Positions 17,440 through 25,909 of a stretch of DNA of 64,000 nucleotides are shown here, piece by piece. Position 1 is the first letter of the stretch; each line of letters opens with the position of its first letter. This DNA comes from Bacteroidota bacterium (GTDB lineage Bacteria > Bacteroidota > Bacteroidia > Bacteroidales > Bacteroidaceae): NCBI GenBank assembly GCA_023425865.1, contig JAFABV010000008.1, positions 1 to 64,000 on the forward strand. The letters are read 5' to 3'. The position numbers were made by a program, and so were the translations under genes. The notes beneath the pieces were generated by a model that did no database searches, was not told where the DNA came from, and worked only from the letters and a program-made list of their open reading frames with translations.

Positions 17440-18573
17440 TCACCTCATCCGAAAGCCGTTGAGGGCACGGCTCACCGCCTCCACCTCGCTGTCGGTCATC
17501 ACGGGGTTGCAGGGTATACTGAGTTCCTCGCGATGAATGCGCTCGGTGACGGGGAGCGACAAATCGTTCCACTCGCCGTAGCACGCTTGCTTGTGCGGGG
17601 GAATGGGATAATGAATCATGGTGCCGATGCCCTCGTCGTGCAGGTATTGCCGCAGGGCGTCGCGGTGGCGGCAGAGCACCGGGAAGATGTGATAGTTGCA
17701 CGCGAGGTCGTTGCCCCCCGACTGTTCCCAAGCTGCTTTACCCGGCAGAAAGAGGTCTGGATGGGCAACATGACGATAGTAGTAGTCGGCTATCTGCCGC
17801 CTGCGCGCGTTGTCCTCGTCGAGATATTTCAGCTTGACGCTCAGCACGGCGGCCTGTATCTCATCCAGCCGGCTGTTCTTGCCCCGATACCTGAAAACGT
17901 ATTTCTCTTCAGAGCCATAGTTGCCTAACGCCCTCACTACGCTCGCCAACTCGGCGTCGTCGGTGGTCACCGCGCCGCCGTCGCCCAATGCGCCCAGATT
18001 TTTGCCAGGGTAGAACGAGTGTGCCGCGGCGTGGCCTAACGAGCCGGTCATGCCGTACGGCGTGGCCCTTACGCCCTGCGCTTGCGCGTTGTCCTCCACC
18101 AGACGCAGGTGCCAACGCTCGCACAGCGCCTGTATGCCGGGTGTCCAGGCGTTGCGCCCATAGAGGTGTACCAAGAGCAGTGCCCTTGTCTTCTGTGTAA
18201 TGGCCTGCTCAACCAGCGTCTCGTTGAGCTCGAGCGTACTCGCCCATGGCTCCACGAGCACGGGCACCAGCCCATTCTCGGTAATCGAGAGGATGGAGGC
18301 TATATAGGTGTTGGCCGGCACAATGACTTCGTCGCCATCGGTCAGCACGCCCATCTCCTTATAGGCACGGAATATCAGCGTGAGGGCATCCAGCCCGTTG
18401 CCACAGCCCACGCAGTGGCGTGTGCCGATGTAAGCGGCATAGTCGGCCTCGAAACGGCGGGTGGCCTCGCCTTGCAGATACCAGCCGCTGTCTACGACCC
18501 GCTTTAAGGCTGATTCTATCTCCGCCAAATGCGTGGTCGTTATCTTATGCAAGGATAAATAAGGTATTTCCAT
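17440..18573 (-). CDS. DegT/DnrJ/EryC1 (FdtB-like) sugar aminotransferase
   Basis: This 377-residue PLP-dependent enzyme would transaminate a nucleotide-linked 3-keto-sugar. The PLP lysine is K191 in SFYPGKNLGALGDGGAV, and VEDNAQAQG carries the PLP-binding Asp. The N-terminal WYLQGEATRRFEADYAAYIG and GCGNGLDALTLIFRA are typical of FdtB, QdtB and DesV. Because an FdtA-like isomerase is encoded two genes upstream, the likely substrate is dTDP-3-keto-6-deoxy-hexose, giving dTDP-Fuc3N or dTDP-Qui3N. The ATG overlaps the stop codon of the preceding gene by one base, so translation is probably coupled. Confidence 0.88.
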   Translation of the reverse strand: MEIPYLSLHKITTTHLAEIESALKRVVDSGWYLQGEATRRFEADYAAYIGTRHCVGCGNGLDALTLIFRAYKEMGVLTDGDEVIVPANTYIASILSITENGLVPVLVEPWASTLELNETLVEQAITQKTRALLLVHLYGRNAWTPGIQALCERWHLRLVEDNAQAQGVRATPYGMTGSLGHAAAHSFYPGKNLGALGDGGAVTTDDAELASVVRALGNYGSEEKYVFRYRGKNSRLDEIQAAVLSVKLKYLDEDNARRRQIADYYYRHVAHPDLFLPGKAAWEQSGGNDLACNYHIFPVLCRHRDALRQYLHDEGIGTMIHYPIPPHKQACYGEWNDLSLPVTERIHREELSIPCNPVMTDSEVEAVSRALNGFRMR

Positions 18574-19511
18574 TATAACAACCAGTAATAGGTATCATAA
18601 CACACGCCACGCCCCCCAAAACCTTCCTTGTTGCCAATAAGTCCCTCGTTAATGACACTACACTGTTGCTCCGTAGAACTTCCAAAATCCAAATATGGGT
18701 AATCAGGATAATCATGATACATGATCCTATCATAAATAGCCTCCATAGCTCCAAATTCTTTCCCCACATGATTGGTGCTGCTATACTGTCCATGCAATAC
18801 CTGCGGAGAAAGATACACGGTCAAACCACCGATTATTTCACTATCCTTATAGGCATTATACTGTATGATATTATCAGGAAACCGGGACTTCAAGAGTTCT
18901 ATCTCAGAAATCGTATGGACAGGCGTGGAATCAAATCTCTCTTTAAGATTATCTTCCAATACTTCCCAGAACTCAGCAAGGCTGGCATCCCTAACAACTG
19001 TCACACCCTTATCCACTGCTTTACGAAGCAGTCTTCTATGGTCTTTACGCCATCTTTGATGTCTTTGCATAAATATTGTCGTACCGATGTTCCTTACATA
19101 TAACTGTGCACGACATTTCCAAAAGATAGCATAAAGGTCTTCTTCTGAAGGATGAAGATGATAAATCCAAGGTACAGGTCGATAATACACATCTTTTATA
19201 CCTGCACCTTTTAGATATTTGTTTAGCTCTTCAAATAGACAACACGTATCGACAATGGTTACATGGTAGTCCATAATAAGTCCTCCGTAGGATAACCCAA
19301 AATGAGAATAAAGTGTATTACCCTTCAAATGGGCAGGCAATAGCGCATAAAGACTTCCTGATTTATAAAACATCAGGGAATAATCTACAAAGCGGTCACT
19401 ATGATAATCCATATAATCCCGATAAAAAAGAAATGTAGCATTCCTTGCCCTTAAGACATAACTATCCCACTCTTTTTTATCAGCTTCATTGTATCTTTTT
19501 ATTTCAAACAT
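18573..19511 (-). CDS. FemAB/GNAT-type acyltransferase in a nucleotide-sugar cassette
   Basis: This 312-residue protein resembles the FemAB-like branch of the GNAT acyltransferases. It starts MFEIKRYNEADKKEWDSYV, has the strings RNATFLFYRDYMDYHSDRF and HLKGNTLYSHFGLSYGGLI, and a C-terminal GNAT-like half (IIGGLTVYLSPQVLHGQYSS). It sits exactly where an N-acetyltransferase (FdtC/QdtC) lies in known fdt/qdt operons, so it probably acylates the 3-amino group of the sugar made by its neighbours. That substrate is inferred. Its base composition is clearly more AT-rich than the flanking genes, which suggests recent acquisition. It overlaps the isomerase gene by 13 bp and the aminotransferase gene by 1 bp. 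Confidence 0.7.
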   Translation of the reverse strand: MFEIKRYNEADKKEWDSYVLRARNATFLFYRDYMDYHSDRFVDYSLMFYKSGSLYALLPAHLKGNTLYSHFGLSYGGLIMDYHVTIVDTCCLFEELNKYLKGAGIKDVYYRPVPWIYHLHPSEEDLYAIFWKCRAQLYVRNIGTTIFMQRHQRWRKDHRRLLRKAVDKGVTVVRDASLAEFWEVLEDNLKERFDSTPVHTISEIELLKSRFPDNIIQYNAYKDSEIIGGLTVYLSPQVLHGQYSSTNHVGKEFGAMEAIYDRIMYHDYPDYPYLDFGSSTEQQCSVINEGLIGNKEGFGGRGVCYDTYYWLL

Positions 19512-19909
19512 GCCAAATAATCTAAATAAGCATGATAATCACGTATATAGTCTTCTTCCTCAAAAAGGTCTTCCGCCAACACGAGACAGACTGCTCCCGA
19601 AGAGAAATCTTCCAACGTACGCCATATACCGGCCTCTACGTAAAGCCCTTGGTAGGGATGGTTCAGCAAAAAAGAACAGCGGTCTTTCCCGTTGTCAAGG
19701 GTCACCGTGAAAGAGCCGCTCACAGCAACAATCAATTCCTGACAGTGGCGATGGGCATGCCCACCACGATGTTCTCCAGAGGGCACATCATAGGTCCAAT
19801 ACACCCTTCGCACCTCAAAAGGCACATCTTTGCATTGCTCCACCACGGTAAGATTGCCGCGCGGGTCGGCTATTTTCTGAAGCGATATGATCTTTCCTAA
19901 TGGTTTCAT
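19499..19909 (-). CDS. FdtA-like sugar 3,4-ketoisomerase (cupin, WxcM-like)
   Basis: This 136-residue single-domain cupin belongs to the FdtA/QdtA/WxcM-like family, which moves the keto group of dTDP-4-keto-6-deoxyglucose from C4 to C3. The family signature RGGHAHRHCQELIVAVSGSF contains the two catalytic histidines. Other family segments are DPRGNLTVVEQ near the start and HPYQGLYVEAGIWRTLEDFSSGAVCLVLA. Product stereochemistry (FdtA, Fuc3N route; QdtA, Qui3N route) cannot be decided here. It is the first gene of the three-gene minus-strand cassette. RmlA/RmlB, which would supply the substrate, are not encoded in this window. Confidence 0.85.
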   Translation of the reverse strand: MKPLGKIISLQKIADPRGNLTVVEQCKDVPFEVRRVYWTYDVPSGEHRGGHAHRHCQELIVAVSGSFTVTLDNGKDRCSFLLNHPYQGLYVEAGIWRTLEDFSSGAVCLVLAEDLFEEEDYIRDYHAYLDYLACLK

Positions 19910-20370
19910 GTCATTCTAACGTTTGTCCTGTGGGTTTTATTTTGGTGACACCTCGATAAGATTGGACAATCGTGCTGCCGCGACATGATAACCATGGAAA
20001 AGCCACAGTGAGATGGCGACGATGCGTTATCAAGCCCCCAAAAACGGTTCTTATTACTTTTGATAATCAAACTAAATAGAGTAGAGTTGCAACCACAATG
20101 GTTCAAGCGCATGATTGAAGCGGAAATAAATGACCGGTGACCTTGCGCAGTAACGCAAAGCCAACCGGCCAACGCTGTTTTTCTAATCTCTATTTGTCAT
20201 GACAAACGGCGCTACAGAGGGTGCTGCGTGCGCATCTTCCAAGGAAATTGCGCCGTTCTTTGCAGGTAAACACGCTGTTTATTGCGCGCAAACGCATGGT
20301 TTGTTGTACGTAAACACATGGTTTTGTTGGGCATAAACATGCTGTTCATTGCAAGTAAAATGCGCAGACC
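19910..20370. other. Intergenic region between purT and the fdt cassette
   Basis: This 461-bp region lies upstream of fdtA and downstream of purT, both on the minus strand. It contains a plus-strand -7-like TACTTTTG (20055-20062) overlapping the perfect palindrome TTTGATAATCAAA (20059-20071), a short inverted repeat TTGCG/CGCAA near 20144-20159, and an array of degenerate 22-23-bp palindromic repeats (20266-20364). I could not identify the fdtA promoter. No credible gene is present. Confidence 0.5.
20266..20364. repeat. Degenerate 22-23-bp tandem array with palindromic AAACA-N3-TGTTT cores
   Basis: Four and a half units start at 20266, 20288, 20310, 20333 and 20355. Each begins GTAAAC or similar and holds an inverted core such as AAACACGCTGTTT or AAACGCATGGTTT. 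Repeat length is close to that of the 23-bp family elsewhere, but the sequence is unrelated. Confidence 0.6.
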
Positions 20371-21558
20371 TTATTTCTTCATATACGGATCGGTGCCGAG
20401 TACGGTCGTGGCTAATCGCTTGGCCTTGTCGCGCAGGGCATCGATATCGCTGCCGAGGGCGTCGTAACAGAGCACCACACCCATGCGCCGACCCACATGG
20501 GCCTCGGGCTTACCGAAGACGCGCACACGGGCACGGTCCTCGCGGCAAACATCCATGAGGTTGTAATCGAGCGGCTGGGTAGACTCTACGGGTGAGAGTA
20601 TTACCGCTGACGCACCATGATGCTCAAGATGGATGGTAGGGATAGGCAGTCCCATGACAGCCCGGAAATGCAGTTCAAACTCGCTGAGGTTGGTGCAATG
20701 GCTCAGCGTCACCATACCCGTGTCGTGCGGACGAGGACTGAGCTCGGAGAATATCACCTCGCCCTGCTTGGTCAGGAAGAACTCCACGCCCCACAGTCCG
20801 TAGCCGGTGAGCGCCCGCGTCACCTCGTCGGCAATGTGCTGGGCAGCCTTCAAGGCCTCATCGGGCAACGCGTAAGGCATCCAGCTCTCCCGGTAGTCGC
20901 CCCCCTTCTGCACGTGTCCGATGGGTGGGCAGAACAGTGTAGGGCCGTCTTTCTGGGTCACGGTGAGCAGGGTAAACTCAGAGTCGAAGTCGATAAATTC
21001 TTCGATAATCACCTCCTTGACATCGCCGCGCCCCTCTTCCATGGCCTCACGGAAAGCCTCCTGGAGTTCGGCCTCATTGTGTACATAGGTCTGCCCGTGA
21101 CCGGACGACGACATCAGGGGTTTCACCACACAGGGAAATCCTATCTCCTCCGCGGCGTAGGTGAACTCTTCAAACGTCTTGGCATAGAAATAACGCGCCG
21201 TGCGAAGTCCAAGCTCCTGGGCCGCAAGGTCGCGGATGGCACGCCGGTTCATCGTGAAATTGACGGCACGGGCTGACGGCGCCACCTGCACCCCCTGCTG
21301 TTCAAAGTCGAGAAGACGCTCGGTGCGGATGGCTTCTATCTCAGGCACAATGACGTCCGGACGATGTTTCTCTACGATGGCCGTCAGGGCATCACCATCG
21401 AGCATAGAGAACACCTCGCACGCGTCGGCCACCTGCATGGCCGGTGCCCCTGCATAACGGTCGCAGGCAATGACATACGCCCCCGCACGCTTGGCGGCAA
21501 TAACAAACTCTCGGCCCAACTCTCCTGAGCCCAACAATAATATTTTCTTCATGCGCAT
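20371..21558 (-). CDS. purT: Formate-dependent phosphoribosylglycinamide formyltransferase
   Basis: This 395-residue ATP-grasp enzyme uses formate and ATP to make formyl-GAR in purine synthesis. The N-terminal Rossmann-like segment is KKILLLGSGELGREFVIAAKR. It is followed by EIEAIRTERLLDFEQQG, the ATP-grasp core (PCVVKPLMSSSGHGQTYV), and the metal-ligand strand VIFSELSPRPHDTGMVT, all characteristic of PurT. ATG codons at 21558 and 21552 are both possible starts. It is the last gene of a five-gene minus-strand operon; the gap to the upstream gene is 6 bp. Confidence 0.95.
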   Translation of the reverse strand: MRMKKILLLGSGELGREFVIAAKRAGAYVIACDRYAGAPAMQVADACEVFSMLDGDALTAIVEKHRPDVIVPEIEAIRTERLLDFEQQGVQVAPSARAVNFTMNRRAIRDLAAQELGLRTARYFYAKTFEEFTYAAEEIGFPCVVKPLMSSSGHGQTYVHNEAELQEAFREAMEEGRGDVKEVIIEEFIDFDSEFTLLTVTQKDGPTLFCPPIGHVQKGGDYRESWMPYALPDEALKAAQHIADEVTRALTGYGLWGVEFFLTKQGEVIFSELSPRPHDTGMVTLSHCTNLSEFELHFRAVMGLPIPTIHLEHHGASAVILSPVESTQPLDYNLMDVCREDRARVRVFGKPEAHVGRRMGVVLCYDALGSDIDALRDKAKRLATTVLGTDPYMKK

Positions 21559-21564
21559 GATGTG

Positions 21565-21900
21565 TTATCGTGTTGCTACTAATCCGATACGGCTTCTTAC
21601 CAGCGGTGAGAACTGCTGCTCCATCATCTGCCACTCGGGGGTGATGGCTATCTTTCGCAGGTCTTTGTCGATAATCTCGTCAATGGCCTCGGGGTTCACC
21701 CCGTAGCGTTTGGCCAAGGCGTCTCGCGTCTCGGGCGACGCGCCAAAAAGGCCGAAGGCCGCGCTCAGGATAGCCTTGTCGACCTCTCCGAGCATGGTAA
21801 GCAGAATGTCGACATTGGCTTTATCGATGTCGGTCACCAAGAAGGAGTTGCTTCCCATCAATTGGAGAAACCGACGAAGGGGTTCATATATTTTCTTCAT
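21565..21900 (-). CDS. Small protein with sigma-70 region-4-like helix-turn-helix
   Basis: This 111-residue protein has a middle part (GLFGASPETRDALAKRYGVNPEAIDEIIDKDLRKIA, about residues 55-90) that resembles sigma-70 region 4.2. It shows the pattern of an aliphatic helix, T-x-x-x-LAK-x-x-G-V at the turn, and a recognition helix ending in K-D-LRKI. The rest (residues 1-45) is helical and unrecognised. There is no region 2, so it cannot be a full sigma factor. It could be a DNA-binding regulator or an RNA-polymerase partner. The start (21900) lies 17 bp inside the upstream phosphodiesterase gene, implying translational coupling. Confidence 0.65.
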   Translation of the reverse strand: MKKIYEPLRRFLQLMGSNSFLVTDIDKANVDILLTMLGEVDKAILSAAFGLFGASPETRDALAKRYGVNPEAIDEIIDKDLRKIAITPEWQMMEQQFSPLVRSRIGLVATR

Positions 21901-22417
21901 CTGGCGTAGAGTGTTGTACTTGCGAGCGCTGGCCAAGCACCACCATCTCACAATCGGTAAACTTATTGCCCTCGATGGTAAGCCTAACTATCGTACGGTC
22001 TTTCTGCCAGCCACTGAGTCCTGCCGCGCCGGGGTTGACATGAAGCAGGCCTAAACTCTTGTCGGGCATAATGCGGAGGATATGCGAATGTCCGGAAACA
22101 AACAACTGTGGCGGACTGTAGAGGATGGTGTTGCGAATGGAAAGGTCGTAATGACCGGGATAACCGCCGATATGCTTGATCAGCACGTCAGTATCTTCGG
22201 CCTTGAACCGCAATATTTCGGGATACCGTAGACGCATCTCGTAGTCGTCAATGTTGCCATACACGGCGCGGAAACGGGGTCGCATCGCCTCAAAGCGGTC
22301 GGCCACCTCCATGCTGCCAATGTCTCCGGCATGCCATATCTCGTCGCATTCGCCAAGATAATACTCGTATTTCTCATCCCAAAAGCCGTGGGTATCACTA
22401 ATGATGCCTACCTTCAT
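21884..22417 (-). CDS. YfcE-family metallophosphoesterase
   Basis: This 177-residue calcineurin-like phosphodiesterase has the full set of metal motifs: ISDTHG (D-x-H) at about residue 6, HAGDIGS (GD), AVYGNIDD (GN-x-D) and VSGHSHI (GH-x-H). It closely fits the YfcE/MJ0936 group, which acts on phosphodiesters in vitro and whose biological substrate is generally unknown. The start ATG 22417 gives MKVGIISDTHGFWDEKYEYY. It lies 4 bp after the cytidylate-kinase-like gene and overlaps the following small gene. Confidence 0.9.
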   Translation of the reverse strand: MKVGIISDTHGFWDEKYEYYLGECDEIWHAGDIGSMEVADRFEAMRPRFRAVYGNIDDYEMRLRYPEILRFKAEDTDVLIKHIGGYPGHYDLSIRNTILYSPPQLFVSGHSHILRIMPDKSLGLLHVNPGAAGLSGWQKDRTIVRLTIEGNKFTDCEMVVLGQRSQVQHSTPDEENI

Positions 22418-22421
22418 GGTC

Positions 22422-23066
22422 CTACTTGGTATTGGTGGGTTCGGGCAAGCCAAAGCGGCAACGAATGAAGTGAGCGATAAAGCGCTCGGTCTCTTCGATG
22501 CCCAACAAGCTCGAATTGATGCACAAATCGTAACTTTCAGCATAGCCCCATCGTTTGCCCGTATAATAATTATAATAGGAGGCGCGCTGCTCTTCGTGCT
22601 GACGAATGTATTTGCGCGCCGTGGCCCTATCGACATTCAGTCGCTTGCAGACGCGCTGCAACCGCTGGTCCATATTGGCCGAAATGAAAATGTTGACGGC
22701 ATTCTTGTATTCGCGCAGCACATAATCGGCGGTACGCCCCACAAACACGCAGCTACTCTCGTCGGCCGCCTTGCGTATGGCATCACTCTGAAACTGATAG
22801 AGACTCTCTTGAGAGAAGCCCGTATAATAATAGGTGTGGTCGCCCGACAAGGGTACGCTGAAGTGTAAGAGCGACTTGAGAAAGCCCTTCTGCTCGTCGT
22901 TTTCCTCGAAAAACTTCTCGCTGAAGCCACTCTCCTTGGCTGCCAGGTTGAGCAGTTCACGGTCGTAAAACTTAAAACCGAAGTCATCGGCCAGTCCTCG
23001 GGCAATCTTTCGGCCACCCGACCCCATCTGCCTTCCGATGTTAATCAAAATCTTTGGCTCATCCAT
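22422..23066 (-). CDS. Cytidylate kinase-like protein
   Basis: This 214-residue P-loop protein belongs to the cytidylate-kinase-2-like group found next to many metabolic genes in Bacteroidetes. The N-terminal phosphate-binding region ILINIGRQMGSGGRKIARGLA is a variant Walker A, followed by FYDRELLNLAAKESGFSE. The basic segment VCKRLNVDRATARKYIRQHEEQRASYY corresponds to the lid region. It is distinct from the housekeeping Cmk and its substrate is not established. It is second in the five-gene operon, with 4-bp gaps on both sides. Confidence 0.82.
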   Translation of the reverse strand: MDEPKILINIGRQMGSGGRKIARGLADDFGFKFYDRELLNLAAKESGFSEKFFEENDEQKGFLKSLLHFSVPLSGDHTYYYTGFSQESLYQFQSDAIRKAADESSCVFVGRTADYVLREYKNAVNIFISANMDQRLQRVCKRLNVDRATARKYIRQHEEQRASYYNYYTGKRWGYAESYDLCINSSLLGIEETERFIAHFIRCRFGLPEPTNTK

Positions 23067-23070
23067 AAGT

Positions 23071-24432
23071 TTAGGGTTTCATTTGTTTATTAAACTTTCT
23101 CATAAACACCGCCATCACGACCAAGGCTGTTAAGGCCGCCGTGAAATCGGATGCGGGTAGCGCATACCACACGCCCTTGACACCATAGAAGTGAGGCAAC
23201 ACCGCCAACAGGGGCAAAAGGTAGAGCAACTGTCGCGACATCGACAGGAACACGCTGATCTTCACCTTGCCTATGCAAAGGAAGAAATTAGACACCACCA
23301 TCTGGAATCCGATGATGGGGAACAACAACATATTGATACGGATGCCCGGCACGGCAAGGTCGATCATCGTAGGATCAGTGGTAAACATCCGTGCACAATA
23401 ATAAGGCAGGAACATGCCCACCATCCATCCCGTTGACATAATGACGGTAGCCACGATGATCGAGAGGTTGAGCACGCGCATGAGACGGTCGTACTGCATA
23501 CTGCCGTAATTGTATCCAGCGATGGGCTGCATGCCCTGGTTAAGCCCCATGCCGAACATCAGGAACACCGTGCCAATGGCATTGGCAATGCCGTAGGCAC
23601 CCACTGCCAAGTCGCCACCGAAGTGTACGAACTGGTTGTTCATGAAGATCACGATGATGCAGGCACACGCGTTCATGAGGAAAGGCGAGATGCCCACACC
23701 GATAATATTCTTCACCAGCGCGCCCCTGAGCCGATAAATGCCCCGCTTGAGGTGCAGCAACTCACGCTTGTCGGCGAACAGGCGCATCTGGTAAACCAAT
23801 GCCAGCGACTGCGCGAGCACCGTGGCCAAGGCGGCGCCACGGATGCCCAGCCCCCACCATACGATGAACACCACATCGAGCACGATGTTCATCAACACCG
23901 AAAACAGCGTGGCAAACATGGCCTGACGGGGCTTGCCGGCCGCGCGCAACACCGCATTCATGCCAAAATACATATAGGTGACACAGACACCGAGGAGGAT
24001 GATGTGCATGAAATCGCTGGCATAAGGAAGGGTGGCGTCGCTGGCGCCGAAGAAGCGGAGGATGGGTTCGAGGAAGATAAGGCTGACCAACATGAAAGCC
24101 AACCCCAAGACAATATTGAGTGTCACCGTATTACCCAACAGGTTGACCGCCGTGCGATAGTCGCGCTGCCCCAACTTCACCGAGATGGCCGTCGATGCCC
24201 CCACGCCAATGGCAGCGCCAAAGGCCGCCGAGAGATTCATGAAGGGGAAGGTGATGGCCAAACCCGAGATGGCCATAGGTCCCAGCACCTGGCCGATAAA
24301 AATACGGTCGATGATATTATAGAGTGAGGAGGCGGTCATCGCGATGATAGCCGGCAGGGCATATTGTAAGAGCAGTTGACCCACTGGCTTAGTGCCCAAT
24401 TCGAGTGTTGCTTTCTTGTTATCTTGATCCAT
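23071..24432 (-). CDS. MATE family multidrug/toxin efflux transporter
   Basis: This 453-residue cation-coupled exporter has 12 predicted membrane helices in two similar halves. The N-terminus (TKPVGQLLLQYALPAIIAMTASSLYNIIDRIFIGQ, across residues 10-45) is typical of the DinF/NorM-like clade. GAAIGVGASTAISVKLGQRDY and GLNQGMQPIAGYNYGSMQYDRLMR are the matching signature segments of the two halves. The start ATG 24432 was preferred over upstream in-frame codons that add a non-homologous tail. It is the first gene of the operon ending with purT. Confidence 0.92.
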   Translation of the reverse strand: MDQDNKKATLELGTKPVGQLLLQYALPAIIAMTASSLYNIIDRIFIGQVLGPMAISGLAITFPFMNLSAAFGAAIGVGASTAISVKLGQRDYRTAVNLLGNTVTLNIVLGLAFMLVSLIFLEPILRFFGASDATLPYASDFMHIILLGVCVTYMYFGMNAVLRAAGKPRQAMFATLFSVLMNIVLDVVFIVWWGLGIRGAALATVLAQSLALVYQMRLFADKRELLHLKRGIYRLRGALVKNIIGVGISPFLMNACACIIVIFMNNQFVHFGGDLAVGAYGIANAIGTVFLMFGMGLNQGMQPIAGYNYGSMQYDRLMRVLNLSIIVATVIMSTGWMVGMFLPYYCARMFTTDPTMIDLAVPGIRINMLLFPIIGFQMVVSNFFLCIGKVKISVFLSMSRQLLYLLPLLAVLPHFYGVKGVWYALPASDFTAALTALVVMAVFMRKFNKQMKP

Positions 24433-24441
24433 AGGTTGTTG

Positions 24442-24449
24442 CAAAAGTA
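24442..24449 (-). promoter_or_regulatory. -7 box of the MATE-purT operon
   Basis: The plus string CAAAAGTA is a minus-strand TACTTTTG, 10 bp from the ATG at 24432. This predicts a very short or absent leader. No -33 box was identified. Confidence 0.45.
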
Positions 24450-24458
24450 ATAAAAAGA

Positions 24459-24490
24459 TTTGGAGATTTGCCCTTTTCACGCTAATTTTG
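24459..24490 (+). promoter_or_regulatory. Promoter of the subtilase gene
   Basis: TTTG at 24459-24462 and TAATTTTG at 24483-24490 are separated by 20 bp, a full match to the Bacteroidetes consensus, 25 bp before the ATG at 24515. It is divergent from the MATE operon. Confidence 0.7.
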
Positions 24491-24514
24491 CATGACACAA
24501 CAGAGAAAACATTC

Positions 24515-25909
24515 ATGAGAAAAATCTTCGTTCTGCTCTTTTTATCAGTAGTTTCATACGCGTTTTCTGCCCGCGTCAAAGACAAGCAACCCTATCCCGG
24601 AGGCAAATTCACCATCTACCGTCTCACCCTGAAAGACAAAAAGGGCACGGAGGGCAGCCTTAAACATCCCGAATACTATCTCTCGGCCAAAGCCCTGCAG
24701 CGCCGACAGCGCCAAGGACTCACCGTTGACTCTACCGACCTGCCCATCTCGGCCACCTATCTGCAGCGCCTCAAAAGCCAGAAGGTGGAGGTCATCGGCA
24801 AGAGCAAATGGAACAACACCGTACTGGTAAAGACCACAGACGACGCCGTGCTCAAGCAGCTCGCCGACCTTCCCTTTGTACTGAAGGTCACCAAGGTGTT
24901 TACCGCGCCCGACTCCATCGTACCCGAGAAACCCGACACGCTGGTGAAAGACACCCTCACCGCCAAGGCCGCCGGCCACCATCTCTACGGCAAGGGGCAC
25001 CACCAGATCAGCATGCTCAACGGCATCAAGCTCCACGAGGCAGGCTTTAGGGGCGAGGGCATGCTCATCGCCATCGTTGACGGCGGGTACATGAACGTCG
25101 ATAAGATACCCTTGCTCAAGAATGTCAACATCGTCGGCACCAAAGACTTTGTCTATCCTTATCGTGCCAATCTCTACAGCCTGCTCGACCATGGCACCAT
25201 GGTACTCTCGTGCATGGCAACAGCCGCCGACAGCCTTTTCATTGGTACGGCTCCCGGCGCCAGCTACCTGCTGCTCCGCAGCGAATACGGTCCCACGGAG
25301 AGTCTGGTAGAGGAAGACTACTGGGCGCAAGCCGTGGAGTACGCCGACTCTGTGGGAGCCGACATTGTCAACTCGTCGTTAGGCTACAATCAGTTTGACG
25401 ACCCGCAGATGAACCACCTCTATCGGGAGCAGGACGGCCGCACGGCACTCATCTCCAACACCGCCTCTATGCTCTCAGGCAAAGGCATGATACTGGTCAA
25501 CAGCGCGGGCAACACCGGCGCACGCAACTGGAAGCGCATTGGTTTCCCTGGCGACGCACGTGACGTGCTCACCGTGGCCGCCCTCACGGCCGACAGCCTC
25601 AATGCCACATTCAGTTCTGTGGGACCCTCATACGACGGTCGGGTGAAGCCCGACATCGCGGCCCAGGGCGTGGCGTCTACCGTCATCGAGGGTAGCGGCA
25701 TCATCGGCCGAGCCAACGGCACCTCCTTCGCCACCCCCATCACTTGTGGCATGGTGGCCTGCCTGTGGCAGGCACTGCCCAAGAAGACGGCTACCCAAGT
25801 GATGGACCTCGTGCGCCGCTCAGCCGACCGTCAGGCCCATCCCGACAATATCTACGGCTATGGCATTCCCGATTTCTGGAAAGCCTACCAAATGGGCAAA
25901 GCGCAATGA
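24515..25909 (+). CDS. Secreted S8 family serine peptidase (subtilisin-like)
   Basis: This exported subtilase of 464 residues starts with a signal peptide, MRKIFVLLFLSVVSYAFSARV, then an inhibitor-like pro-region to about residue 150. The catalytic triad is intact: Asp in LIAIVDGGYMNVD, His in LLDHGTMVLSCMA and Ser in RANGTSFATPITCGM. NSAGNTG carries the oxyanion Asn. There is no C-terminal sorting domain, so it is not an obvious type IX substrate. The last four bases (ATGA) overlap the start of xseA. Confidence 0.92.
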   Translation: MRKIFVLLFLSVVSYAFSARVKDKQPYPGGKFTIYRLTLKDKKGTEGSLKHPEYYLSAKALQRRQRQGLTVDSTDLPISATYLQRLKSQKVEVIGKSKWNNTVLVKTTDDAVLKQLADLPFVLKVTKVFTAPDSIVPEKPDTLVKDTLTAKAAGHHLYGKGHHQISMLNGIKLHEAGFRGEGMLIAIVDGGYMNVDKIPLLKNVNIVGTKDFVYPYRANLYSLLDHGTMVLSCMATAADSLFIGTAPGASYLLLRSEYGPTESLVEEDYWAQAVEYADSVGADIVNSSLGYNQFDDPQMNHLYREQDGRTALISNTASMLSGKGMILVNSAGNTGARNWKRIGFPGDARDVLTVAALTADSLNATFSSVGPSYDGRVKPDIAAQGVASTVIEGSGIIGRANGTSFATPITCGMVACLWQALPKKTATQVMDLVRRSADRQAHPDNIYGYGIPDFWKAYQMGKAQ

